Assembly: GCF_965203655.1 (NCBI RefSeq)
Contig: NZ_CBDBDD010000003.1
Location: 1 to 64,000 of the forward strand
Length of the DNA: 64,000 nucleotides
Source of the DNA: Poriferisodalis sp965203655
GTDB lineage: Bacteria > Actinomycetota > Acidimicrobiia > Acidimicrobiales > Poriferisodalaceae
Direction of reading: 5' to 3'
Under the pieces are notes generated by a model. The model worked only from the letters and a program-made list of their open reading frames with translations. It had not been told where the DNA came from and made no database searches. Shown one piece after another: positions 23,201-35,200 of the stretch; positions within the stretch are counted from its first letter, which is position 1; each line of letters starts with the position of its first letter. Made by a program: the position numbers and the translations under genes.

Positions 23201-26200
23201 TCTGACTGTGTAGTCCACGCTGCCCAGGCTGAATTCGTCGTCGTCGAGAGCGACGTCACAGTTGGCCAGGAGGCTGAAGCTCTCGCAGCCGAAAATAGTG
23301 ACGCGCTGGTCCACGGTCAGGGTGGCCTCCCACAGCACTGCGTCGCGGTCGGGGGCCGAGGCCTCCTTGTAGTTCACGTCGTAGCCGGTGACCGCCGCGC
23401 CCGTGCCGCCGGCGTCCGCGGGGGCGTCCCACTCGACGGTCAGCTTGCTTGCGCCGGCGGCCACCGTGGGCGCGGACAGCGCGCCGGGCACGTCCCAGGT
23501 GGTGGCCGTCGCCTCGGCGCTCGAGGCGGCCACCGCGGCCGGGGTGGCGCCCTTGGACACCAGATGGGCGCGCACCGCATAGGCCGTGCCTTTGACCAGA
23601 CCGGCGAACACGTCGGTGCCGGCGCTGCTGGCGTCGGTGTCGCGGGTGACACCGTCGGGCAGGTCATGAGACGTTCCCCGAGCGGGCCAGGCCATCGACG
23701 ACTGGCGTATCTGGATGGCCACATCCCACACGGCCGGGTCGGGATTGGAAGTGACCACCGTCAGGGTGGGAGCACCGTCAGCCGCACCCGCAGTGACCGA
23801 CGTGACTGTCGGAATCGGAGGAGCCCGGTTCACCGTCACCGCCACCGACTCGACACTCGTGGAAGTCGGATAGCCGCCCGTGTCTTCGCTCTGAGTGACC
23901 GCATGGCTGATGGTCGCGGTGCCCGCCGCCACGCCGGTGACGGTGAACGTCTCGGCCGTCGACCAGTTCGTCGGGGTGAACGTGACCGACGCAGGCGCCA
24001 CCGTCGCCTTGTCCGTGTCGTCCGACGTGGCCGACACCACCACATTCCCCGCCGGTCTGGTGTCGAGCACCAGCGTGTAGTCAGCGGTGTTCGTCGGCCC
24101 TGCCGCCTCGTTCACCGACACCGACGTCTCCGACACCGACACCCCGGCGGTGTCGTCGTCGTCGACCGACACGGCCACCGACCCGATCGAGGCACCGTCG
24201 TAGTCGCTGTCGGTGCTGGTCGCCGTATGAGAGATGGTGACCGACTCGTCGTCCGCGTCGTCGTCGGACACGGCGGTGACGGTGAACGTCTCGGCTTCGT
24301 CCCAGTTCGTCGGGGTGAACGTGTGCGACGCGGGCGCCACCGTGGCCGCACCCGTATCGCCCGAAGAGATGGCGACCTCCACATCGTGGGTGGGCTGGGA
24401 GTCGAGCACCAGCGTGTAGGTGGCGGTGTTCGTCGGCCCCGCCGCCTCGGTCAGCGTCACCGACGTCTGCGACACCGTGACCCCGGCGGCGTCGTCGTCG
24501 GTGATGGTGACCGTGGCCTCGTCCTTGCTCTCGCCCGCCACTACCCACCCGGTGACGCCGGAGGCCGGGGCGATGGTGATGGTGAACGTCTCGCCGTCCT
24601 CATCCAAGTCGTCGTCGACCAGCGGCACGGTGACGGTGGCGGTGGTCTGGCCCGAGGCGACCGTGACGGGGCTGGTGATCGAGCCCACGTCGGCGGCCAC
24701 CGCGGTGGACGACCCGGCGTAGCCGGCGGTGACGCTGAACGCCACCCCACCGGTCGGGGCGTTCTCGCTCAGGGTGATCGTCAGCGTGGCGTCGGCGCCC
24801 TCCGCAGCCGAAGCCGTGGCGCTCACGGCGAAGGTCTTGGGGGTGCCGTCGTCGTCGTCGATGGTGACGGTGGCCAGAGAGCCCGAGGCGTGGCGGGTGT
24901 AGTGGTCGCCCAGGTCGTCGGGGGTCGAGTCGGCGGCCACGATGCGCAGCCGGATGGTTTCGTCGATCTCCGTGTCGTCGTCGTCGGTGACGGTGATTTC
25001 CAGGTTCTGGGTCTTGGACGTGTCGTCGGGGCCGAAGGTCACCGACTTGGTGGCGATGGCGTAGTCGGTGTCCTCGGTGGCCGACCCGCCGAGAACCTCC
25101 ACCGTGAAGGTGGTGGAGGCGGCCGGCAGGTGGTTCACCGTGATCGGCACCGACACCGTCCCGGCGCTGACGTCCTCGTCGACCGAGACGGCGTGGGCGC
25201 TGGTCGAGGCGGCATCGGTGCCGAACGCGATCTTGGCGCTGCGCGCCTCGTCGTCTTCGATGGTGAACGTGGCGGTGGGGTGGTCTCCGAGCTCGTAGCC
25301 GGTCGGAGGGGTGACGGTGACGGTGAAGGTCTCGTCGTCCTCCACCAGGTCGTCGTTGACGAACGCGAAAGCGAGTGCCGACCTCTTGACGCTGGGAGCT
25401 ATGCCGAAACGGGTGGCGCCGTTGGTGTAGTCCACGCCCCCGCCCGTCGCCGTACCGTCACGCCACGCAAAGGTGGCGTAGCTCAAACTCGGCGGCGCAT
25501 GGCTCAAGGCGAACCACAGCCAGCCCCGATAGCCGAGAGCGCCCTGGCGTCGGTTCTCGCGCACGCTGTAGGCGGCCGATTCGAATGAGATGTAGCCGTT
25601 CAAGACCTTTGCGGCTACGTCGTCGATGTGGATGCCGACGGGGTACTGGATGGCATCCGCGGTCTGGGTGACGGCGTGGGTGATGGTGGCAGCGCCGTCG
25701 GAGACGCCGGTGACGGTCACCGTCTGGGGCTTGTTCCAGTCGGCGGGCGTGAAGGTCAGCGCCCCGCTCACGGTGGCGTCGGCGACGGCGCTGCTGGTGG
25801 GCGTGATCACCACGTCGCCCGCCGGAGGGGTGTTCAGCACCAGCGTGTAGGTGGCCTTCGAGCCCGCGCCGCCCACCAGGGTCAGTGCGGTGCGGCTCAC
25901 TCTCACGCCGGGGCCGGTTTCCACCAGTCTCAGGGTTGTGGCCCCGCCGGCGGCGAGCGTCACCGCGGGATCGTCCCACACCAGGGTGCCGTCGGCCTCC
26001 CGGCGGGCGTCGCGGACGTCCAGTTCGGTGCGGCCCACCATCAGGCTGTACCTGTTCAGCTCGTCGGGCGGACTCGGGTCGAGCCGGACGTGCAGCCGGC
26101 GGGGCGTGTCGCCTTGCGCCGGGGTCTGCCGCAGGGCAGTGATCGCGTACGTCTTGCCGTCCAGGTCGAAGTCGTCGTCGGTCAGCGTCGCCGCGGCGCT

Positions 26201-29200
26201 GCACTCGTCGCCCGCGGCGGACGAGGCGTTGTCGCACCCCGCCGCCTCCCCGTCCAGGTCCCTGGGGGTCAGCGTCGCCGACCACCGCGGCGTGACCAGG
26301 CTCAGCAGCACCTTGCGGTCCGCCGCCCAAGTGAGGCCCGTCGAGGCCCAAACCAGTTGGTCGTCAAGAACAACGTCGCCGCCGAGCGTGGCGTCGGAAA
26401 GGGCGAGCATCCTGTCGTCGATCCGCAGCACCAGGTCCTCGAGATCATCGCCGAGGCGGCCGGGGTTGCCATCGCTGAGGGTCGTGTCGAACCGCATGAG
26501 CAAGCTCCCCGCAAAGCTGCCCTCGGTTCTCAGACCAATCGTGTGGATTGGGTAGTCGGTGGCGCCGACGGTGACAACGTCGTCGGTGAGCAGCTCCCCG
26601 GGTTCGCACCCCTTCTCGGGAGTCCCGTCGACGCAGGCCAGCGCCCCGCCGGGGAACGTCGCCGGCGTCAGCGTCGCCGACCACAACGTGGGCGGCGCGA
26701 CCCCCACGGCCACCGGGTCGATGTCGAGGGTGGTGGGGTACTGGATGGCGTCGGCGGTGTGGGTGACGGCGTGGCTGACAGTGGCGGTGCCCTCGGCTAC
26801 GCCGGTGACGGTGAACGTCTGCGCGGTGTCCCAGTTCTGGGGGGTGAAGGTGTGGGTGGCGGGCCGCACGGTGGCCGCGGCCGTTGTGTCGCTGGTGGCC
26901 GAGATGGTGACGTCGCCGGCCGGTCGGTGGTCCATCACGACCGTGTAGGCGGCCGTCGAGCCGGCGACTGCCAGCAGCGAGGTGGGGGTGACCGTCATGG
27001 AGGCGCGGTCGTTGTTGGTGATGGTGATGATCTGCTTCCCGGCCGACTGGTAGGAGGCGGGCTGGGACAGCACTTCCAACACGATGACTTCGTCGTCTTC
27101 GTGTTCGTCGTCGCCGCAGATGGTCAGGTTGACCACCGGGGAGAGACCCCAGAATCTGGCGGGGACGCTGACTCGTGCGCTGAAGGGGAACACGAAGTCG
27201 ACGCCGGGTCCGCAGGTGGTGGGGTGGTGGGTGGCGGTGGTGCCGGCGCCGAGGCTGAACCCGAGGGCAAAGGCGGGATACAGCTGGTGGTCGCGGCTGA
27301 TGAACGCCTGGACCGGGGTGGTGGCGGTGGCGGCCGCGTCGGGTTCGGTCACCGTGACGGTGGGGTTCTGCAGGGTGACGTAGGGGAACCGGTCGATGCG
27401 CGCCTCCACTTGGGGCAGGGTCATGCCGGCGGGATACTTGGGGTCGGTGCTGGACACCGAGTGGCTGATCAGGGCGGTGCCGAGATCGTTGGGGCGGCTG
27501 TGGGCCGTGACCGTCACGTGCTGGTGGATGTTCCAGTTGTCGAGCGTGAAGGTCATCGCCCCGCTGACCGTGGCGTTGTTCGGCGTGCCGCTCACCGGGG
27601 TGACCGTCACGTCGGCGGTGGGCTTGCTGGTGAGCACCACCGGGTAGGTGCGGGTGCGGCTCCGGGCCACGTTGAAGGCGACTTTGCCCGACGTGGCGCT
27701 GCCCGCCGAGACGCCCGCCGTGTCGTTGTCGGTGATGGTGACGGTGGCCTGGTCCTTGCCCGTGCCCTCCGCTACCCACCCGGTGACGCCGGTGGCCGGG
27801 GCGACGGTGACCGTGAACGTCTCGCCGTCCTCGTCCACCGGGTCGTCGACCAGGGGGATGGTGATGTCGAGGCTGTCGGTGTTCTCCGCCACGGTGACCG
27901 GGGAGGTGATCGACCCGACGTCGGCGGCCACCGCGGTGGACGACCCGGCGTAGCCGGCGGTGACCGTGAACTCCACCCCGCCGGTCGGGGCGTTCTCGCT
28001 CAGGGTGATCGTCAGCGTGGCGTCGGCGCCCTCCGCGGCGGCGGCCGTGTCGCTCACCGAGAAGGTCTTGACAGCCCCGTCGTCGTTGCCGATGGTGACG
28101 GTGGCCAGAGAGCCCGAGGCGTGGCGGTCGTAGTGGTCGCCCAAGTCGTCGGGGGTGGCGTCGGCGGCCACGATCCGCAGCTCGATGGTCTCGTCCCGCT
28201 CCGAGTCCTCGTCGTCGGTGATGGTGATTTCCAGGTTCTTGGTCTTGGACGTGTCGTCGGGGCCGAAGGTGACCGACTTGGTGGCGATGGCGTAGTCGGT
28301 GTTCTCGGTGGCCGTCCCGCCCAGCACTTCCACCGTGAAGGTGGTGGAGGCAGCCGGCAGGTGGCTGACGGTGATCGGCACCGACACCGTCCCGGTGCTG
28401 ACGTCCTCCTCCACCGCCACCGCGTGGGCGCTGGTGGAGGCGGCGTCGGTGCCGAACGCGATCTTGGCCTCTGCCGCGTCGTCGTCGGTGATGGTGACGG
28501 TGGCGGTGGTGTGGCTGCCCGGGCTGAAGCCGGCCCCGGGGATATGGCCGCTCGGCACGGTGAGAGTGACGGTGAAGGTCTCGTCGTTCTCCACCAGGTC
28601 GTCGTCGACGAGCGTGAAGGCGATGGGGAATGCGCCCGAGTACGAGCGGCCGATGGTGTACGTGGCGCCGCCCTTGGTGTAGTCGACGCCCCCTCCGGTG
28701 GCGGTGCCTGGGCGCCAGGTCATCCCGATGCGCGCCGCAAACCGGGCGGGTTCGTTCCTGATCTTCAGCAGGGCGGAGGCGGCGCCGTTTTCGTCGACCC
28801 GGTACTTGGCGGCGGTCCACGAGACGTACCCGTCCACGCCCAGGGCGACCTCCTGGCTGACCGTGTTGCCGTCGGGGTCGGAGGCCGTGATCCGTATGGT
28901 GGAGGAACCTTGGCTGATGCCTGTGATGAGGAGCTTGCCGTCCGGCGGCGTCGGGAAGGTGGCCCTGTCGATCCGTACGGTCACGGCCCTGAAGGTCAGC
29001 GGGTCGCCGTCGGGGTCTTCGAAGTAGGGGGTCATGTCGGGGGAGACCGTCTGGCCCAGCACTCCCCGCAGGTGCGTTATTCGCGCCTTCACCACCGGCG
29101 CGGTCTTGACCCTCACCTCGAAAGTGCTGATTGTCCGGTGGCCGTTGCGGTAGGTCGCCGTCACCGTGATCGTGGCCGTGCCGTGCCCCTGGGGCGTGAC

Positions 29201-32200
29201 CGTCAGGGCGGACTGGTCGTCGGACACCGTCACCGTCGCCACCGCGTCGCTCGAGGAACCCGCCGTGATGCTCCGCCCTCCGCCGGGCGGGAACCCGTCC
29301 AGGGAGACCTCCCGCGTGCCGGTGAGCGTGGGGAACACGACGTCGGAGAGAAGGGGCGGGCCGGGCTGCAGGTACAGTGCGACCGCCCGGCCTGCTGTCC
29401 AGGTGAGGCCGGTTCCGGTCCAGGTGGCGGTGTGCGGGGTGCTGGGGTCGATCTTGGCCGTCGAGAAGTGGAAGGGGTCGTCTCCGACCCACAGGGTGTA
29501 GGCGCGGAGCTGGTCGGGGATGTCCGAGCCGAGTCGCACCGCCAGGGTGCCGTCTGAGCCCAGGGCGATCCGGTCGATGGTGTGGGTCTGTCCGGCCAGG
29601 GTGAAGTCGTCGTCGGTGAGCGTTTGCGTGGCGCTGCAGCGGTTGGCGGCGGTGATCGAGGCGCGGCTGCATCCCAGGCCCGACGCCAGGGTCTTGGGCG
29701 TCAGCGTCGCCGACCAGAACTGGCACGATGATCTGATGCTCAGCTCCACCCGATCGCCCGACGACCAGCCCGGGCCGATGCCGACCCATAGCCTCTTGGA
29801 GTTGTCATCCCGTGTGACCGACAGCGGATAGCTGCCCGTCCTGCCCGTCACGCCGACACAGAGGTTCAGGCCTGCCAGCCTCGCGCTGACGTCACGATCG
29901 AAGTCGATCTCCAAATCGCTGAGGAGGAAGCCTGGGGTTTTCTGGATTCTCAGGATGTCGATGTTGTATGTCTGGTCGCCGTCCGTGAAGGAGGAGGAAG
30001 TCAGCGTCGTAGTGCAGTGGCGCGAACTGAGACCCTGCAGACTGTTGTCGCAGCCGTAGTAGATGTTGTTGTATCTGCCGACGGTCAGTGTGGCGGACCA
30101 CAGTTCGATGACTCTGGGTGTCTCGCTGACCGTGCGGGTCCATTGGCCGGGTCCTGCCGAGTTGTAGGCCCGTACCCGCACGTCGTAGCCCACGTCGTTG
30201 TCGAGGCCCTTGATCACCGCGTCCGTGCCGTCGATCAGCGGGACGGCGGTGGCCTCGTTGGGCCAGCGGGCGTCGCCCGAGGGCTTGTGCTGGACGCCGT
30301 AACGGGTGACAGCCACGCCGGTTCCCGACGGCGCCGTCCAGTCCACCCGAAGCTCCGAATCGCCCGACGTGACCGACAGCCCCTGCGGCGCCCCCGGCGT
30401 GCTGAGAGACTCTCCCGCGCCGACATCGCAGGAGGCCTTGATGCTCAACAAGACCTCCTCGCCCTTGGCGACGGCCTGCACGTCCAGCGGAGCACCCAGT
30501 TCTGTCTCGTCCGCCCAGTCCAAGTGAGCGCCGGGCCACCAGAGCTGCAGGCCGCCGAGCCTCGACCGGGCCTCCGACAGCGCGAAAGGCCTCGCGCCCA
30601 CACAGAACTGGTAGCCCTTCAGCGCCTCGTTGGGGACCTTGTCGAAGCTGACAGAGAGCCTGCCCTCGATAGACACGCCCAGGTTGTCCAGCGACCCGCG
30701 GCCGTAGTCGGTGATGCCTGTGAACACATAGTCCACGCCGCCCACCGAGAAACTGTTGTCGTCCAACCGGTCACCGCAACCGGCCGAACAACCCTTTAGC
30801 GGGAAAACGGACGCAACCCGATTACCGTAACCACCCACCGTCAACACCCCAGACCACAGCGGTTCGGAGGGTCGCATGATCAGTCGGACGGAGAGGCCTG
30901 CTGTCCAGGTGAGGCCGGTTCCGGTCCAGGTGGCGGTGTGCGGGGTGCTGGGGTCGATCTTGGCCGTCGAGAAGTGGAAAGGGTTGTCTCCGACCCACAG
31001 GGTGTAGGCGCGGAGCTGGTCGGGGATGTCCGAGCCGAGCCGCACCGCCAGGGCGCCGTCTGAGCCCAGGGCGATCCGGTCGATGGTGTGGGTCTGTCCG
31101 GCCAGGGTGAAGTCGTCGTCGGTGAGCGTCGCGGTGGCGCTGCACCGGTTGGCGGCGGTGACCGAGGCGCGGTTGCATCCCAGGCCCGACGCCAGGGTCT
31201 TGGGCGTCAGCGTCGCCGACCAGAACTGGCACGACGACCTGATGCTCAACTCCACCCGGCCGCCCGCCTGCCAGCCCAGTGTGGTTCGCCATTGCCTGTC
31301 GGGCGCATCCTGTCTCTGCGGCACCGAATGCGCATGCGACAGCGAATAGCTGTCCGCCACGCCCACGCAGAGGCGGAAGCCGTTGCCCAGAGCGGCCGGT
31401 ATGTCGCGATCGAGCTCGAGGTACAGCACCTTCGTTGCCCCGCCCACGTATTCGAGCAACTCGAAGTTGTACGTCTGGCCGTCGAACGTGAACGACGACG
31501 AGCTCAGCAACTCGCTGCAATGATGCGAGACGGGCACGAGAGGGTCGCTGTCGCAGCCGATTTCTGTGACGCCCTGAACGGTCAGTGTGGCGGACCACAG
31601 TTCGATGACTCTGGGTGTCTCGCTGACCGTGCGGGTCCATTGGCCGGGTCCTGCCGAGTTGTAGGCCCGTACCCGCACGTCGTAGCCCACGTCGTTGTCG
31701 AGGCCCTTGATCACCGCGTCCGTGCCGTCGATCAGCGGGACGGCGGTGGCCTCGTTGGGCCAGCGGGCGTCGCCCGAGGGCTTGTGCTGGACGCCGTAAC
31801 GGGTGACAGCCACGCCGGTTCCCGACGGCGCCGTCCAGTCCACCCGAAGCTCCGAATCGCCCGACGTGACCGACAGCCCCTGCGGCGCCCCCGGCGTGCT
31901 GAGAGACTCTCCCGCGCCGACATCGCAGGAGGCCTTGATGCTCAACAAGACCTCCTCGCCCTTGGCGACGGCCTGCACGTCCAGCGGAGCACCCAGTTCT
32001 GTCTCGTCCGCCCAGTCCAAGTGAGCGCCGGGCCACCAGAGCTGCAGGCCGCCGAGCCTCGACCGGGCCTCCGACAGCGCGAAAGGCCTCGCGCCCACAC
32101 AGAACTGGTAGCCCTTCAGCGCCTCGTTGGGGACCTTGTCGAAGCTGACAGAGAGCCTGCCCTCGATAGACACGCCCAGGTTGTCCAGCGACCCGCGGCC

Positions 32201-35200
32201 GTAGTCGGTGATGCCTGTGAACACATAGTCCACGCCGCCCACCGAGAAACTGTTGTCGTCCAACCGGTCACCGCAACCGGCCGAACAACCCTTTAGCGGG
32301 AAAACGGACCTAACCCGATTACCGTAACCACCCACCGTCAACACCCCAGACCACAGCGTCGGAGCGGTCACCGACAGCGACACCCGGTCGATGCTCAGGC
32401 CGCTCCCGTAGGTGGGGTCGGCCCCGGAGGCGACGTGGTCGATGGCGACCTCGCCCTGGGTCGTGCCGGTGAGCGTGAAGGTCTTGGGCGTGGTCCAGTC
32501 GTCGGGGCCGAAGGCGTGCGACGCCGGTGAGAAGGTCACGCTGCCTGCGCCGCTGTCCGACGGCGTGACGGTCACCGCCCCGGTCGGCTTGCTTCCCAGT
32601 CGCACCGTGTAGGTGATCTTGGTGCCCTGCGGCAGGTCGTGGAGCCCGGCGACCTCCACCGCCGCGGTGTCGTCCTCGGTGATGGTGACGGTGGCGGTGC
32701 CCGCGCCGGCCGTCCGCTCGGCCCAGCCGGTCACGCCGGTGGCGGGGGTGACGGTGACCTCGAAGGTCTCGTCGCCCTCGTCCACCTCGTCCTCGACGGT
32801 CGGGATGGTCAGGGCGGCGCTCGTCTTGTACTCAGGCACCTTCAGCGTGGCCGGCGCCGCGCCCACGTCGGACGCCGCGGCGGTGGACGGCGAGGCGTGG
32901 GAGACCGCGACGTCGAAGGTGAGCCCGCCGGTCGGGGCCGGCTGGTCGAGGGTGACGGTGATCTCCGCCGCGTCGCCCTCGGCGACCGCGACGTCGGCGA
33001 CCGCGTAGGAATTGGTCCCGGTCGGCGTCGCCTCCACCGCCACGGCCTCGCCGTCTCCTCCCGGGGTGCTGGCCCACACCTGCACCTGGTGGGTGACCGT
33101 GGCGGTGAGCGAGTCGGCGATGTAGGTGATGGCGGTGGCGGTCGGGAGCACCTCCTGTCCGGCGTCGTCGGGCTGCCAGGGGGCGCTGTCGTCGTCGGTC
33201 TTCTGCCGCCAGCGCACCCGGTACCGGGAGTCGCCGATGTCGGTGCCGACGAACTCCGGTGCCTTCCATGTCAGCGTCAGCAAGCTGTTGCCGGCGACGA
33301 CGGCCAGGTCGCGCACCGCAGAGGGAGGCCGCTCGAGCTTGATGGTGTAGGTGGTCGTGCCTCCGCCGGCGGCGGTCACCGCCACCGTGATCGTCTTGGC
33401 GGCCCGCGCGGTCAGCGTCACCGGCGCGGTGGGGGTGCCGCTGGAGGCCGTGCTGCCGTCCACCGTCACCGTGGCGGTCTTGTCGCTGGTGGTGGCGGTC
33501 ACCTTCACCCCGGTCACGTCCAGCGCCGCCGAGCCCCGGTACCTGAAGGTGGCCACGTCATAGTTCCCGGGGTCGGCCTCGTAGGTGGCGACGGGGACCA
33601 CCGTGTCGTCGTCTGTCACCACCTCATGCAGCACGATGGGGATGGCGTCGTCGCCCTGGTCGGTTACCGACAGCGCGCTCAGGGTGGCGTCGGTGGACAG
33701 GGTCGTCGTCTCGGTCGCCACCGTCTCGCCGGTTCCCCCGGCGTTGTGGGCCCACATCTGCACCTGGTAGGTCACCGCACTGGTGAGACCGGTGATGGTG
33801 TAGGAGGTGTCGTTTATGTCCACGGGCTGTCCGGCATCGGCGGGCTGCCAGGAGGCGCTGTCGTCGTCGGTTTTCTGCCGCCAGCGCACCCGGTACTCCT
33901 CGTCGGTGGTGTCGGTGCCGGCGAATGCCGGTGCCGTCCACCTCAGCGCCACCGTGTCGACGGCGGGGGTCGCCGTCAGGCCGCCCACCGCCGAGGGGGG
34001 CCGGTGGAGCTCGATGGTGTAGGTGGTCTGGTTTCCGGCGGCGGCCGTCACCACCACCGGGATCGTCTTTTCGGTCCGCGCGGTCAGGGTGATCGGCGCG
34101 GTGGGCGTGCCGCTGACGGCGGCGCTGCCGTCCACCGTCACCGTGGCGGTGTTGTCGCTGGTGGTGGCGGTCACCTTCGCCCCGGTCACGTCCAGCGCCG
34201 CCGAGCCCCGGTACCGGAAAGTGGCCACGTCATAGTTCTCGGGATTGGCCAGGTAGGCGGCGGCGGCGACCTCGGTGCTGTCGGTCTCCACCACCGAGGC
34301 CAACTCGATGGCGATCGCCGCGTCGTCCTGGTCGGTCACCGACAGCACGCTCAGGGTGGCGTTGTCGGACACCGGCGCGGCCTCCACCTGGACCTTCTCG
34401 CCGACGCCGCCTGAGTTCTGGGCCCACGCTTGGACCTGGTAGGTCACCGCATTGGTGAGGCCGGTGATCGTGTAGGAGGTGGAGGTCGCCGACACCCTCT
34501 GTCCCCGATCGTCGGGCTGCCACGCGGCGGAGTCGTCGGGGGTCTTGGGCCGCCAGCGCACCCGGTACGCGGCGCCGTGCAAGTCGGTGCCGAGGAACGT
34601 CGGGTGCTTCCACGTCAGCGCCAGCGAACCGACCGCAGGGGCCGCCGCGAGGTCCCGCGGCGCCGAGGGAGGCCGCTGGAGCGTTATGACGTAGCTGGTG
34701 GTGCCTCCGCCGGCGGCGGTCACCACCACCGTGATCGTCTTTTTGGTCTGCGCGGTCAGCTTCACCTCCGAGGCGACCCCGCTGGCGGCGGCCTCCCCGT
34801 CCACCGTCACCGTGGCGGTCTTGTCGCTGGTGGTGGCAGTCACCTTCACCCCGGTCACGTCAAGCGCCGCCGAGCCCTCGTAGCGGAAGGTGGCCACGTC
34901 ATAGTTCTCGGGGTTGGCCCGATAGACGTCCTGCGCGACGCTGTTCCCGTCGCGGTCCACCACAGCGAACAGATCGATCGCGATCGCGTTGCCGGCCTGG
35001 TCGGTCACCGACGGCGGCGCGCTCAGCGTCGAGTCGCCCGAGATCGGCGTCGCCTCCGCCTCGGCCCTCACGCTGACGCCTCCGCTGGTGCTGGCCCACA
35101 ACTGCACCTCGTGCACGACCGAGCCCGTGAGGCCGGTGATCGTGTAGGAGGTGGAGGTCGCCGACACCCTCTGTCCCCGATCGTCGGGCTGCCACGCGGC

